Shown one piece after another: positions 9,529 through 17,740 of a stretch of 64,000 nt of DNA. Position 1 is the stretch's first letter. Each line of letters opens with the position of its first letter. The position numbers and the translations under genes are program-made. The notes below the pieces were generated by a model. That model did no database searches. It was not told the DNA's origin and saw only the letters and a program-made list of their open reading frames with translations. Source of the stretch: Sphingosinicella sp942492965 (GTDB lineage: Bacteria > Pseudomonadota > Alphaproteobacteria > Sphingomonadales > Sphingomonadaceae); assembly GCA_942492965.1 (NCBI GenBank), contig OW818656.1, positions 2,666,001 to 2,730,000 on the forward strand. The letters run 5' to 3'.

Positions 9529-9855
9529 TCAGACGTCTTCGCCCGATTCCTTGGTCACGGCGACTTCGCCGAGGTCGTCGTCGCCGCCGAGGTCGTTCTC
9601 GTCGTCCGGGTTTACGTCGTCGTCGTCGACATCCACGTCGAGGTCGTCTTCGTCGAGGGCGGTTTCGGCGCTCTCCGGATCGGCTTCCTTTTTGGCCACC
9701 TCGAAGGGCAGCGGCTGCTTGGACTTCAGGATCGGCTCGGGCGCCCAGGCGGTCCCGCATTCGATGCAGGTGACGGGATCATCGGCGCCAAGATCGTAAA
9801 AGCGGGTGCCGCATTTCGGGCAGGTACGCTTCGTTCCCCATTCGGGCTTCACCAA
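9529..9855 (-). CDS. TIGR02300 / FYDLN-acid family zinc-ribbon protein
   Basis: 108 residues. Four cysteines at 12, 15, 30 and 33 form a zinc ribbon, with the family signature FYDL at 19-22 (here followed by Gly instead of the usual Asn). The C-terminal half is almost entirely Asp and Glu. The family is found in Alphaproteobacteria and has no established function. The start is a TTG at 9855, which gives the expected N-terminus (MVKPEWGTKR) and has GGAG seven bases upstream; the long upstream extension of the frame is not supported. It diverges from aroA, the usual arrangement in this group. Confidence 0.85.
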   Translation of the reverse strand: MVKPEWGTKRTCPKCGTRFYDLGADDPVTCIECGTAWAPEPILKSKQPLPFEVAKKEADPESAETALDEDDLDVDVDDDDVNPDDENDLGGDDDLGEVAVTKESGEDV

Positions 9856-10094
9856 GATATGTCTCCGGACGTTCGTATTTCGTACAGCTGTCTGTCGTGT
9901 AGCCGCTACCCAAGCGCACAAAAGGGCGCCGTACGGGGCGGATTCGCGGCCGGTGCCTTGCCATGCGCGTGCGGCGCTGTCAAAACCTAATCGCGCCGGG
10001 GAGCTCCGCGCGCGGCCGCGGGTGTTGTGCCGGCGGCTTCCCATAGCCGTTTCCTCAAGGATAAAGGGGCCGACCGCTGTCCGCCGCCACACCC

Positions 10095-11411
10095 ATGCCG
10101 CTTTCGCTTGTTGCCGAGGGGCCGCTTTCCGGCCGTGTGCGTGTGCCGGGCGACAAGTCGATCTCGCACCGCGCGCTGATGCTTGGTGCGCTCGCGGTCG
10201 GCGAAACCGTGATCGATGGCCTCCTCGAAGGCGAGGATGTTCACGCCACGGCCGCTGCGATGCGGGCGATGGGCGCGCACGCGGAGCGGGATGCGGAGGG
10301 GCGCTGGCGCGTGCACGGTGTCGGTGTGGGCGGGCTGTTGCAGCCTGCGGGCGTGCTTGAGATGGGGAACAGCGGCACCTCGACGCGGCTGCTTGCCGGG
10401 CTTGTGGCCAGCCATGCGATTCGCGCGACCTTTGTGGGCGATGCGTCACTGTCGAAGCGCCCGATGCAGCGGATCATCACGCCGCTGTCGCGAATGGGCG
10501 CGCGGTTTTCGGGGAACGGCGACCGCCTGCCGATGACGGTGGAGGGTGCCTGTCCCGCGCTGCCGATCGAATACCGCCTGCCGGTCGCCTCCGCGCAGGT
10601 GAAGTCCGCGGTGCTTCTCGCCGGGCTCAACGCGCCGGGGATCACGCGCGTTATCGAAAGCGTGCCGACGCGCGACCATTCGGAGCGGATGCTGCGCGGT
10701 TTCGGCGCGGATTTGACCGTGGAAATGTTGTCGGATGGCGCGCGCCTCATCTCCGTGCGTGGGGAGGCAGAGCTGAAGCCGCAGCGAATCACGGTGCCGG
10801 GGGATATTTCATCCGCGGCGTTCCCGCTCGTGGCGGCGCTTGTGGTGCCGGGCAGCGAGGTCGTGATCGAGAATGTCGGCCTCAACCCTACGCGCACGGG
10901 CATCATCGATGCGCTCGCCATGCTGGGCCTCGAGGTGGCGGTGGAGGACAGGGGCGAGGCGGGGGGAGAGCCCGTAGGCGCGCTTCGCGTCCGCCATGCC
11001 ATGCTCAGAGGCGGCGAGGTCGATCCGGCGATCGCGCCGCTGATGATCGATGAATATCCGATCTTGATGGTCGCGGCGGCGTTTGCGGAGGGCACGACCG
11101 TGATGCGCGGGCTGGAGGAGTTGCGCGTCAAGGAATCGGATCGCCTCGCCGTGATGGCTGCGGGGCTTGCCGCTTGCGGCGTGCCGATCGAAGAGCTGGA
11201 GGACGGTATCATTATCCACGGCAGCAGCGGCGCGGCGATGCCCGGCGGCGCGACCGTGGCAAGTCATCTCGATCACCGCATCGCGATGAGCTTCGCCGTG
11301 CTCGGTCTCAATGCAAAGGCGCCGGTGGTGGTGGATGATGCCCGCCCGATCGCGACGAGCTTCCCGGATTTCCTACCGCTCATGCAGCGCATGGGCGCTG
11401 CCGCGCGCTAA
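10095..11411 (+). CDS. aroA: 3-phosphoshikimate 1-carboxyvinyltransferase (EPSP synthase)
   Basis: 438 residues; shikimate pathway, joins shikimate-3-phosphate and phosphoenolpyruvate in the cytoplasm. PGDKSISHRALML at about 18-30 includes the substrate-binding Lys at 21. A GNSGTSTRLLAG segment and EELRVKESDRL near residue 345 are the two EPSP-synthase signatures. Length is typical of the family. It starts the conserved aroA-cmk-rpsA block, but here bfd, bfr and wecB separate it from cmk. Confidence 0.96.
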   Translation: MPLSLVAEGPLSGRVRVPGDKSISHRALMLGALAVGETVIDGLLEGEDVHATAAAMRAMGAHAERDAEGRWRVHGVGVGGLLQPAGVLEMGNSGTSTRLLAGLVASHAIRATFVGDASLSKRPMQRIITPLSRMGARFSGNGDRLPMTVEGACPALPIEYRLPVASAQVKSAVLLAGLNAPGITRVIESVPTRDHSERMLRGFGADLTVEMLSDGARLISVRGEAELKPQRITVPGDISSAAFPLVAALVVPGSEVVIENVGLNPTRTGIIDALAMLGLEVAVEDRGEAGGEPVGALRVRHAMLRGGEVDPAIAPLMIDEYPILMVAAAFAEGTTVMRGLEELRVKESDRLAVMAAGLAACGVPIEELEDGIIIHGSSGAAMPGGATVASHLDHRIAMSFAVLGLNAKAPVVVDDARPIATSFPDFLPLMQRMGAAAR

Positions 11412-11536
11412 AAGAGGTAAACCAACGCGAAGGCTGTGCCGGCAACGTACGCGGTGAGGAAAAAGCGCAGATCGTTGATCAATGTCGCCCGGGAAACGCG
11501 CGCGCGAACCTGCACATACTCTTGTTCGTGGCCCAC
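11408..11536 (-). CDS. Small single-span membrane protein (42 aa)
   Basis: This frame starts at a GTG and is preceded by GGGAGAGAG with four bases to the start codon, a good ribosome binding site. The product has a polar N-terminus (GHEQEYVQVRARVSR) and a hydrophobic C-terminal half (about 25-42) that could span the membrane once. Its stop overlaps the end of aroA by four bases, tail to tail. I do not recognise a function. The ribosome binding site and the polar-then-hydrophobic layout argue for a real gene, but no homology search was possible. Confidence 0.5.
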   Translation of the reverse strand: MGHEQEYVQVRARVSRATLINDLRFFLTAYVAGTAFALVYLF

Positions 11537-11626
11537 GAACTCTCTCCCAACGCTTGGCTGTTAACGAAGGTTACCAAATCGTTAACGATTGGGAAGAGGC
11601 AAAGTTGCGCTCTACCCCCAGGCGCG

Positions 11627-11678
11627 AATGCGAACGACTTGCAGTAGGGATGAAATTCTGCTAATCGTTCGCATTATT
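11627..11678. promoter_or_regulatory. Paired Fur-like boxes upstream of bfd-bfr
   Basis: Two sites, at 11627-11643 and 11659-11678, form an inverted pair sharing the 11-base arm AATGCGAACGA and its exact complement. The right-hand site matches 16 of 20 positions of a classical Fur box by eye, and the left-hand site resembles one too. They lie 23-74 bases before the ATG of bfd. Fur control of bfd and bfr is well established in other bacteria; here it is an inference from sequence. Confidence 0.5.
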
Positions 11679-11700
11679 GGTTTTGGGGGGTGGTTCAGCG

Positions 11701-11865
11701 ATGATCCTGTGCGTGTGCAATGCCCTGCGTGAAAACGATGTCCGTGCCGTTGCGGGCCCAAAGGGCTGCCCGGTGGAAACCTATGCGCGGCTGGGTGCGC
11801 GACCGCAGTGCGGCCAATGCCTTTCCCATGCGCGCCGTCTGCTGAAGGGCGGCCGCGGCGCCTGA
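11701..11865 (+). CDS. bfd: Bacterioferritin-associated ferredoxin
   Basis: 54 residues with the BFD-type [2Fe-2S] cysteine set: Cys4, Cys6, Cys37 and Cys40 (C-x-C then C-x2-C). Bfd docks on bacterioferritin and passes electrons to the core to release stored iron. The start at 11701 gives the usual family N-terminus (MILCVCN); an in-frame start at 11677 would add eight Gly-rich residues and is less likely. The bacterioferritin gene follows 109 bases downstream, and Fur-like sites precede this gene. Confidence 0.9.
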   Translation: MILCVCNALRENDVRAVAGPKGCPVETYARLGARPQCGQCLSHARRLLKGGRGA

Positions 11866-11974
11866 GCAGCAGGCTTGCTAGTGCTTCGCATCATCGCAAC
11901 CCATTGTTGACGCTGAATTTTCCGGGGGGCATCATGGCGCCCTATTCCCTATGCAAGATCAAAGGAGGCGCGCC

Positions 11975-12454
11975 ATGAAGGGTGACAAGGACGTCATCAA
12001 GCATCTGAACGCGGCGCTCAAGAACGAGCTGACGGCGATCAACCAGTATTTCCTGCACTATCGGATGCTGGATAACTGGGGTGTCACGCGCCTCGCGAAG
12101 TACGAGTACGGCGAATCCATCGACGAGATGAAGCACGCCGACAAGCTCGCTCAGCGCATTCTCTTCCTCGATGGTCTGCCCAATTTCCAGTTGCTCGGGC
12201 GGTTGCGTATCGGCGAATCGGTGGAAGAGGTGCTGAAGGCCGATCTGGAACTTGAGCGCGAGGCGATCCCGCCCCTGCGCGATGCCATCCAGCACTGCGA
12301 GAAGGTGCGCGACTACGTCAGCCGTGAGATTCTGGAAGATATCCTCGAAAGCGAGGAGGAGCATGTCGACTTCCTCGAAACGCAGCTTTCGCTGATCGAG
12401 GCGATGGGCATCCAGAACTATATCCAGCTTCAGACGAAGCCCGCCGAAGACTGA
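11975..12454 (+). CDS. bfr: Bacterioferritin
   Basis: 159 residues, a 24-mer iron-storage protein of the cytoplasm. The dinuclear ferroxidase ligands are all present at canonical positions: Glu18, Glu51, His54, Glu94, Glu127 and His130, and the haem-binding Met is at 52. The ATG at 11975 is chosen because AAAGGAGG lies just upstream; an earlier ATG at 11951 precedes that site. Its 3' end overlaps the 3' end of wecB by 25 bases. Confidence 0.97.
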   Translation: MKGDKDVIKHLNAALKNELTAINQYFLHYRMLDNWGVTRLAKYEYGESIDEMKHADKLAQRILFLDGLPNFQLLGRLRIGESVEEVLKADLELEREAIPPLRDAIQHCEKVRDYVSREILEDILESEEEHVDFLETQLSLIEAMGIQNYIQLQTKPAED

Positions 12455-13566
12455 TCTGACGCGGCTGGGCGCTGCGCGGCGCGCAGTTCATCACGCAGCC
12501 TCCGGGCGATCCGATCGGCGGCTTTGCCGTCTCCGATCTGCGTCGAAGCGATTGCCATGCCGCTATGCGCGGCGTCGTCGTCCAGCAAGCGAGTTGCTGC
12601 GGCAAGGATGCTGTCCCGCACCGTGTCCACGATAAGCGCCGTTCCTGCCTCCACCACCTCGGGACGCTCGGTAAGGGCGCGCACGATGAGTGTCGGGATG
12701 CCAAGCGCGGAGGCTTCCTCCTGGATACCGCCCGAGTCGGTGATGATGAGGTGCGCTGCGGCGAGCGCGGCGACGAAGTCGGGGTAGGGCATCGGCGGCA
12801 CCAGCCGTGCGGCCGGCAAGGCTTCGAGTGAGGCGTAGGTTTCAGGCGAACAGCTGGGATGGCGGGGTAGCAGCAGATCCACGTCGCCGCGCGCTGCGAT
12901 GGCCGCAAGCGCACCAATGATCTGGGGGAAGGCTGTCTCGCGACTTTCCCGTCGATGCAGTGTCGCGAGTACGAGGCGTCGCTTGGTTTGCCGCTGTACC
13001 GGCAGCTCTCCGAGCATCCGGCGCAGCGCATCGACGACGGTGTTGCCTGTCACTTCAATGGCTGTTTCGGGCACACCTTCGGCGCGGAGGTTGGCTTGTG
13101 AACCTGGTGTCGGCGCAAAGTGCAGTGTCGCGAGCCGCGCGATCAGTGTGCGGTTGAGCTCTTCCGGATAGGGCTGAGCGAGGTCGAAGCTGCGTAGCCC
13201 CGCTTCGACGTGTGCGACCGGAATACCGGCCTGCCGCGCCGCAATGGCGCCTGCCAGCGCCGAGGTGGTGTCACCCTGCACGACCACCCACGCCGGACGC
13301 TCACGCCCCAGCAGCAGCGCCAAGGCGCCCACCGCCCGCTCGGTGAGTTCGGCCAGGGACTGACCCGGCCGCATAAGCGCGAGGTCCACGTCGGCCAGGA
13401 TGCCGAATGGTCCCAGCGCCTCGGCGGCCATCTCGGGATGCTGTCCGGTCAGGCACACGCGGACCGAAAACGGCAGCGCGCGCAGCGCCAGTATAACCGG
13501 GGCGAGCTTGATCGCCTCGGGCCGCGTGCCGATCACGACCATCACCGTATTTGCTGATGTCACCAA
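12430..13566 (-). CDS. wecB: UDP-N-acetylglucosamine 2-epimerase (non-hydrolysing)
   Basis: 378 residues, GT-B-like fold, interconverts UDP-GlcNAc and UDP-ManNAc. IGTRPEAIKLAPVI at the N-terminus, VQGDTTSALAGA, HVEAGLRSFD and ITDSGGIQEEASALGIP are the family landmarks. UDP-ManNAc feeds surface polysaccharides, so this gene may serve the locus at 1-9262. It is not adjacent to that locus and instead converges on bfr and diverges from cmk. Confidence 0.93.
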   Translation of the reverse strand: MVTSANTVMVVIGTRPEAIKLAPVILALRALPFSVRVCLTGQHPEMAAEALGPFGILADVDLALMRPGQSLAELTERAVGALALLLGRERPAWVVVQGDTTSALAGAIAARQAGIPVAHVEAGLRSFDLAQPYPEELNRTLIARLATLHFAPTPGSQANLRAEGVPETAIEVTGNTVVDALRRMLGELPVQRQTKRRLVLATLHRRESRETAFPQIIGALAAIAARGDVDLLLPRHPSCSPETYASLEALPAARLVPPMPYPDFVAALAAAHLIITDSGGIQEEASALGIPTLIVRALTERPEVVEAGTALIVDTVRDSILAAATRLLDDDAAHSGMAIASTQIGDGKAADRIARRLRDELRAAQRPAASDQSSAGFV

Positions 13567-13615
13567 GGCCCCCGCCCGCTGTTCACATCGCGCTTCTCCG
13601 CTCTATAGGAGCGGC

Positions 13616-14275
13616 ATGACTGCACCGAATGCAAATCGTTTCGACATCGTTATAGCCGTGGATGGCCCCGCCGCCTCCGGGAAGGGCACGATCGCGCGGG
13701 CGCTCGCCGCGCATTTCGGCCTGCCGCACATGGATACCGGCAGCCTCTACCGCGCCGTGGGCCTTGCCGCGCTGCGCGCGGGCGGCGATCCTGCCGATGC
13801 CGTGCTCGCTGCGAAGTGCGCAAGAACGCTCGACGTCACCCTGCTCGATGATCCGGCGCTGCGGGAATCTTCGACGGCGCGCGCGGCTTCGGTCGTTTCC
13901 GCGCACCCGGAGGTGCGCGCGGCGCTCCTCGAATGCCAGCAGGCATTCGCGCGACAGCCCGGCGGCGCGGTGCTCGACGGGCGCGACATCGGCACGGTGA
14001 TCGCGCCAGATGCCGACATCAAGATCTTCGTGACCGCGAGCCTCGACGTGCGCGCGAAGCGCCGACAGGCAGAGACGCCGGAGCGCGACTATGCGCTCGT
14101 GCGCGCCAATCTCGCCGAACGCGACGCGCGGGACGCGGGGCGCGATGCCGCACCGCTGCTGCAGGCGGAGGACGCCCTATTGCTCGACACGTCCGACATG
14201 GATCGGGAGACGGCGATCACGAGCGCGATCGCGCTCGCTGAGGCGCGGCTTGCGGAAAACGCGGCTTTGCGATAG
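13616..14275 (+). CDS. cmk: Cytidylate kinase
   Basis: 219 residues; phosphorylates CMP and dCMP in pyrimidine nucleotide salvage and synthesis. The P-loop GPAASGKGT spans residues 17-25, followed by HMDTGSLYRA and the GRDIGTV segment, all typical of Cmk. The ATG at 13616 is preceded by ATAGGAG; the longer frame runs back into wecB antisense and is rejected. It lies about 200 bases upstream of rpsA, the common bacterial order. Confidence 0.95.
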   Translation: MTAPNANRFDIVIAVDGPAASGKGTIARALAAHFGLPHMDTGSLYRAVGLAALRAGGDPADAVLAAKCARTLDVTLLDDPALRESSTARAASVVSAHPEVRAALLECQQAFARQPGGAVLDGRDIGTVIAPDADIKIFVTASLDVRAKRRQAETPERDYALVRANLAERDARDAGRDAAPLLQAEDALLLDTSDMDRETAITSAIALAEARLAENAALR

Positions 14276-14358
14276 AGCGGCGCCGCTTTTCGTGGTGGCA
14301 GCCTGAAGGATGCCGCCCGTTTTCCGCGTTCCATGAACCCGGAAATGAAGGGCCAAAC

Positions 14359-14387
14359 GCAAGGTTTTGCAGTGCAAGGTTTTGCAG
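14359..14387 (+). repeat. Tandem 15-base repeat in the rpsA leader
   Basis: The 14-mer GCAAGGTTTTGCAG occurs at 14359-14372 and again at 14374-14387, one base apart. Each copy is partly self-complementary (TGCAA/TTGCA). It lies about 100 bases before the rpsA start in an untranslated stretch. Confidence 0.7.
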
Positions 14388-14479
14388 GGGAGCGGACGGG
14401 CATGGGGCCCGGACGTCTTTCCAGACCGCCGGAAACAACCGGTCGGCCAGTAAACAGACACGAAGGAAAACTGATACTT

Positions 14480-16201
14480 ATGGCAACCAACCCCACGCCG
14501 AGCCGCGACGATTTCGCGGCGCTCCTCGAAGCGAGCCTCGGCGGCAGCGAATCATTTGAAGGTCGGGTCGTCACCGGCACCGTTACGGGAATTGAAAACG
14601 ACATGGCCGTCATCGACGTCGGCCTGAAGTCGGAAGGCCGCGTGCCGCTGCGCGAATTCGCAGCGCCGGGCGAGAAGCCCGAAATCAAGGTCGGCGACCA
14701 GGTCGAAGTGTATGTCGACCGCGTCGAGAACGCCTATGGCGAGGCCATGCTGTCGCGCGACCGCGCGCGCCGTGAAGCCGCCTGGGACAAGCTCGAGTCT
14801 GAATTCCAGGAAAACGCCCGCGTCGACGGCATCATCTTTGGCCGCGTCAAGGGCGGCTTCACCGTCGATCTCGGCGGCGCCGTGGCGTTCCTCCCCGGCA
14901 GCCAGGTCGATATCCGCCCCGTGCGCGACGTCACCCCGCTGATGGGGATGCCGCAGCCGTTCCAGGTGCTGAAGATGGACCGCAAGCGCGGCAACATCGT
15001 CGTCTCGCGCCGCGCCGTGCTGGAGGAAACCCGCGCCGAGCAGCGTTCGGGCCTCATCCAGACACTCACCGAAGGCCAGACGGTCGACGGCGTCGTCAAG
15101 AACATCACCGACTACGGTGCGTTCGTGGACCTCGGCGGCATCGACGGCCTGCTCCATGTCACCGACATGAGCTACAAGCGCGTCGGCCATCCGTCCGAAG
15201 TGCTCGGCATCGGCGACACCGTGAAGGTGCAGATCGTTCGCATCAACCGCGAAACGCAGCGCATCTCGCTCGGCATGAAGCAGCTTGAATCGGATCCGTG
15301 GGAAGGCGCTGCCGCCAAGTATTCGGTCGGCCAGAAGGCCACCGGCCGCGTCACCAACATCACCGACTACGGCGCCTTCGTGGAGCTGGAAGCGGGCGTC
15401 GAAGGTCTCGTCCACGTCTCCGAAATGTCGTGGGTCAAGAAGAACGTCCACCCGGGCAAGATCGTCTCGACGAGCCAGGAAGTCGATGTTGTGGTGCTCG
15501 AGGTCGATGAGGACAAGCGCCGCATCAGCCTTGGCCTCAAGCAGGCGCAGCAGAACCCGTGGGAGGCGTTCGCGTCTCAGCACCCGGCCGGCAGCGTCGT
15601 TGAGGGCGAAGTCAAGAACACCACCGAATTCGGCCTGTTCATCGGCCTCGACGGCGACGTTGACGGCATGGTCCACATGTCTGACATCGCGTGGGGCGTG
15701 AACGGCGAGGAAGCGCTGGAACTGCACCACAAGGGCGAGACGGTGAAGGCCGTCGTGCTCGACGTGGACGTGGAGAAGGAGCGCATCTCGCTCGGCATGA
15801 AGCAGCTCGATTCCGCGTCGGGCGGCGGCGGTGGCGGTGCCACGGTCTCCAGCGGCGGCGGCGTCAACAAGGGCGAAACCGTCACCTGCACCGTTGCGGC
15901 GATCACCGACGGCGGCATCGAGGTCACGCTCGGCGACAGCGGTTCGACGGGCTTCATCCGCCGCGGCGATCTCAGCCGCGACCGCGACGAGCAGCGTCCG
16001 GAGCGCTTCCAGGTCGGTCAGAAGGTCGACGCGCAGGTGATCGGCTTCGATCGTTCGAAAAAGCCGAACCTGTCGATCAAGTCGCTGCAGATCTCCGAGG
16101 AGAAGGAAGCCGTGAAGCAGTACGGCTCCTCCGATTCGGGCGCGAGCCTCGGCGACATCCTCGGCGAAGCGCTGAACAAGGCCAAGGACGCGAAGAAGTA
16201 A
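14480..16201 (+). CDS. rpsA: 30S ribosomal protein S1
   Basis: 573 residues containing six S1/OB-fold RNA-binding domains. Clear repeats of the type ITDYGAFVDLGGIDGLLHVTD and ISLGMKQL recur at roughly 85-residue spacing. S1 binds mRNA leaders on the small subunit. Domains 5 and 6 are joined by a glycine-rich linker (SGGGGGGA...SSGGG). The start at 14480 gives the usual alphaproteobacterial N-terminus (MATNPTPSRDDF); the in-frame 49 codons upstream are leader. Confidence 0.96.
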   Translation: MATNPTPSRDDFAALLEASLGGSESFEGRVVTGTVTGIENDMAVIDVGLKSEGRVPLREFAAPGEKPEIKVGDQVEVYVDRVENAYGEAMLSRDRARREAAWDKLESEFQENARVDGIIFGRVKGGFTVDLGGAVAFLPGSQVDIRPVRDVTPLMGMPQPFQVLKMDRKRGNIVVSRRAVLEETRAEQRSGLIQTLTEGQTVDGVVKNITDYGAFVDLGGIDGLLHVTDMSYKRVGHPSEVLGIGDTVKVQIVRINRETQRISLGMKQLESDPWEGAAAKYSVGQKATGRVTNITDYGAFVELEAGVEGLVHVSEMSWVKKNVHPGKIVSTSQEVDVVVLEVDEDKRRISLGLKQAQQNPWEAFASQHPAGSVVEGEVKNTTEFGLFIGLDGDVDGMVHMSDIAWGVNGEEALELHHKGETVKAVVLDVDVEKERISLGMKQLDSASGGGGGGATVSSGGGVNKGETVTCTVAAITDGGIEVTLGDSGSTGFIRRGDLSRDRDEQRPERFQVGQKVDAQVIGFDRSKKPNLSIKSLQISEEKEAVKQYGSSDSGASLGDILGEALNKAKDAKK

Positions 16202-16226
16202 GCGAAGCGCCTTTGTGAGCCGTTTT

Positions 16227-16268
16227 GCGGCCCGTCAGTTCCGCTACTGACGGGCCGCTTGCTTTTTG
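16227..16268 (+). terminator. Rho-independent terminator of rpsA
   Basis: A perfect 13-bp stem (GCGGCCCGTCAGT and its complement) with a six-base loop is followed by TTGCTTTTT. It starts 26 bases after the rpsA stop. Confidence 0.9.
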
Positions 16269-16393
16269 TTAACTTGCTCAAGCTGTTGTATGATTTGCAC
16301 GGACCGAGTCGGGGGACAGTGGACCCGGGCCGTGCTGGGTGGCCCACAAGGTGTTTTGAACAAAAAATTGGGGCTCGAGAAACGGGGTGAGAG

Positions 16394-16672
16394 ATGATTC
16401 GATCTGAACTCGTCGCAGCAGTCACGGAAATGAACCCGCATTTGTCGCAGCGGGATGTCGAACGCGTCGTGTCGACCATTTTCGATTCGATTTCCGAGGC
16501 GCTTGCCGAAGGACGCCGCGTGGAACTGCGCGGTTTCGGCGCCTTTTCCACGCGAGGCCGCGATCCGCGGACGGGGCGCAATCCCCGCACCGGCGAAAAG
16601 GTGGCCGTGGATGCGAAGCGCGTGCCGTATTTCAAGGCGGGCAAGGAACTCCGAGAGCGGCTCAACAAATAG
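16394..16672 (+). CDS. ihfB: Integration host factor subunit beta
   Basis: 92 residues of the HU/IHF family. The DNA-intercalating arm contains GRNPRTGEKV, and RVELRGFGAFSTR is the family core signature. As IHF-beta it would pair with an alpha subunit to bend DNA at specific sites. Position right after rpsA is conserved in proteobacteria and separates it from HU. GTGAGAG lies just before the ATG. Confidence 0.95.
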   Translation: MIRSELVAAVTEMNPHLSQRDVERVVSTIFDSISEALAEGRRVELRGFGAFSTRGRDPRTGRNPRTGEKVAVDAKRVPYFKAGKELRERLNK

Positions 16673-16691
16673 ACGGAGCCGAGAAGCCCCG

Positions 16692-16724
16692 AGCACGGAT
16701 GGCGGTTTATGCGCCATCGGTGCT
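16692..16724 (+). terminator. Stem-loop between ihfB and lapA
   Basis: A 13-bp stem with one mismatch (AGCAC..GATGGCG with CGCCATCGGTGCT) and a seven-base loop. No T-run follows, so it may be a Rho-dependent terminator or a processing hairpin. Confidence 0.45.
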
Positions 16725-16758
16725 GGCATCGTGTTCGCCTGTCCGTTAAGCAGAGGTC

Positions 16759-17064
16759 ATGCGCATCGTCACGCTGATCTTCTACTTCCTGTTCGGCGCC
16801 CTGCTGGCTTGGTTTGCCGCGCGAAACTGGGATTTCGTCACGCTGAAGCTGTGGGGCGATTACGAGCTGGCAATCCGGCTCCCCGTTCTGCTGCTCCTCA
16901 TGTTCCTGATCGGCGCGCTTCCGCTCGCGATCCTGCGCTATACCAGCCGCTGGCACTGGTCGCGGCGGGTGAAGAAGCTCGAGCGCGCGCTTGAAGATAC
17001 GCAGGCCCCGGAGCCGCTGCCCGTAACGGAGCCGGCCCCGCCGCCGCCCATCGCGCCGCTATGA
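16759..17064 (+). CDS. lapA: LapA/DUF1049 family membrane protein
   Basis: 101 residues with two hydrophobic helices (about 2-22 and 39-62) and a basic then Pro-rich cytoplasmic tail. The pattern FARNWDFVTLKLW followed by LPVLLLLMFLIGAL fits the LapA domain, implicated in lipopolysaccharide assembly in Escherichia coli. The stop overlaps the pyrF start (ATGA). The lapA-pyrF adjacency is conserved in many proteobacteria and supports the call. Confidence 0.8.
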   Translation: MRIVTLIFYFLFGALLAWFAARNWDFVTLKLWGDYELAIRLPVLLLLMFLIGALPLAILRYTSRWHWSRRVKKLERALEDTQAPEPLPVTEPAPPPPIAPL

Positions 17065-17738
17065 CCAACCCTGTCTTCTGTGCGGTCGATACGGCCGACA
17101 AGGATCACGCGCGGGCGCTTGCCGCGCGCGTCGCGGGCCGCGTCGGCGGCATCAAGCTCGGCCTTGAATTCTTCATGGCGAACGGCCGCGAGGGCGTGAC
17201 TGCGGTTGCGGGGGAGGGCGGGGTGCCTGTCTTCCTCGATCTCAAGCTTCATGACATTCCGAACACCGTGGCGGGTGCCGTCCGTTCGCTCGCCGCGTGC
17301 CCATACGACATCCTCACCGTCCACGCGGGCGGCGGCAGCGCGATGATGCGCGCGGCGAAGGACGCGGCGCGGCCCGGCGCGAAGGTCGTGGGCGTCACGG
17401 TGCTGACCAGCATGGACGAGGACGATCTGGCCGCCACCGGCGTGATCGGCACGCCTGCCGATCAGGTTCGCAGGCTCGCGGTGCTGGCGCGGGGCGCGGG
17501 GCTCGACGGGATCGTGTGCTCGGCGCATGAAGTCGCCGCGATGCGCGCGGCGTGGCCGGACGGTTTCTTCGTCGTCCCCGGCATTCGCCCGGCGGGCAGT
17601 GCTGTCGGCGACCAGAAGCGCGTCATGACGCCGCGCGAGGCGATGGGCGCGGGCGCGAGCATTCTCGTCATTGGGCGGCCGATCACCGGCGCCGACGATC
17701 CCGGCGCGGCAGCGAACGCAATTTCCCAGAGCCTTTGA
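17061..17738 (+). CDS. pyrF: Orotidine 5'-phosphate decarboxylase
   Basis: 225 residues; last step of UMP synthesis. The catalytic array DLKLHDIPNT at about 60-69 holds the essential Asp-x-Lys-x2-Asp. VVPGIRP near residue 175 is the phosphate-binding loop of the TIM barrel. It lies between lapA and trpF with two bases to the trpF start, so pyrimidine and tryptophan genes share a transcript here. Confidence 0.96.
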   Translation: MTNPVFCAVDTADKDHARALAARVAGRVGGIKLGLEFFMANGREGVTAVAGEGGVPVFLDLKLHDIPNTVAGAVRSLAACPYDILTVHAGGGSAMMRAAKDAARPGAKVVGVTVLTSMDEDDLAATGVIGTPADQVRRLAVLARGAGLDGIVCSAHEVAAMRAAWPDGFFVVPGIRPAGSAVGDQKRVMTPREAMGAGASILVIGRPITGADDPGAAANAISQSL

Positions 17739-17740
17739 GC

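Noticed and set aside
9856..10449. N-terminal extension of the TIGR02300-family protein to 306 residues
   Set aside because: The extra part runs antisense into aroA and is Arg-rich; a TTG with a good ribosome site gives the normal family length.
14552..15730. A 392-codon open frame on the minus strand
   Set aside because: It is antisense to the S1 repeats of rpsA and reflects codon bias there.
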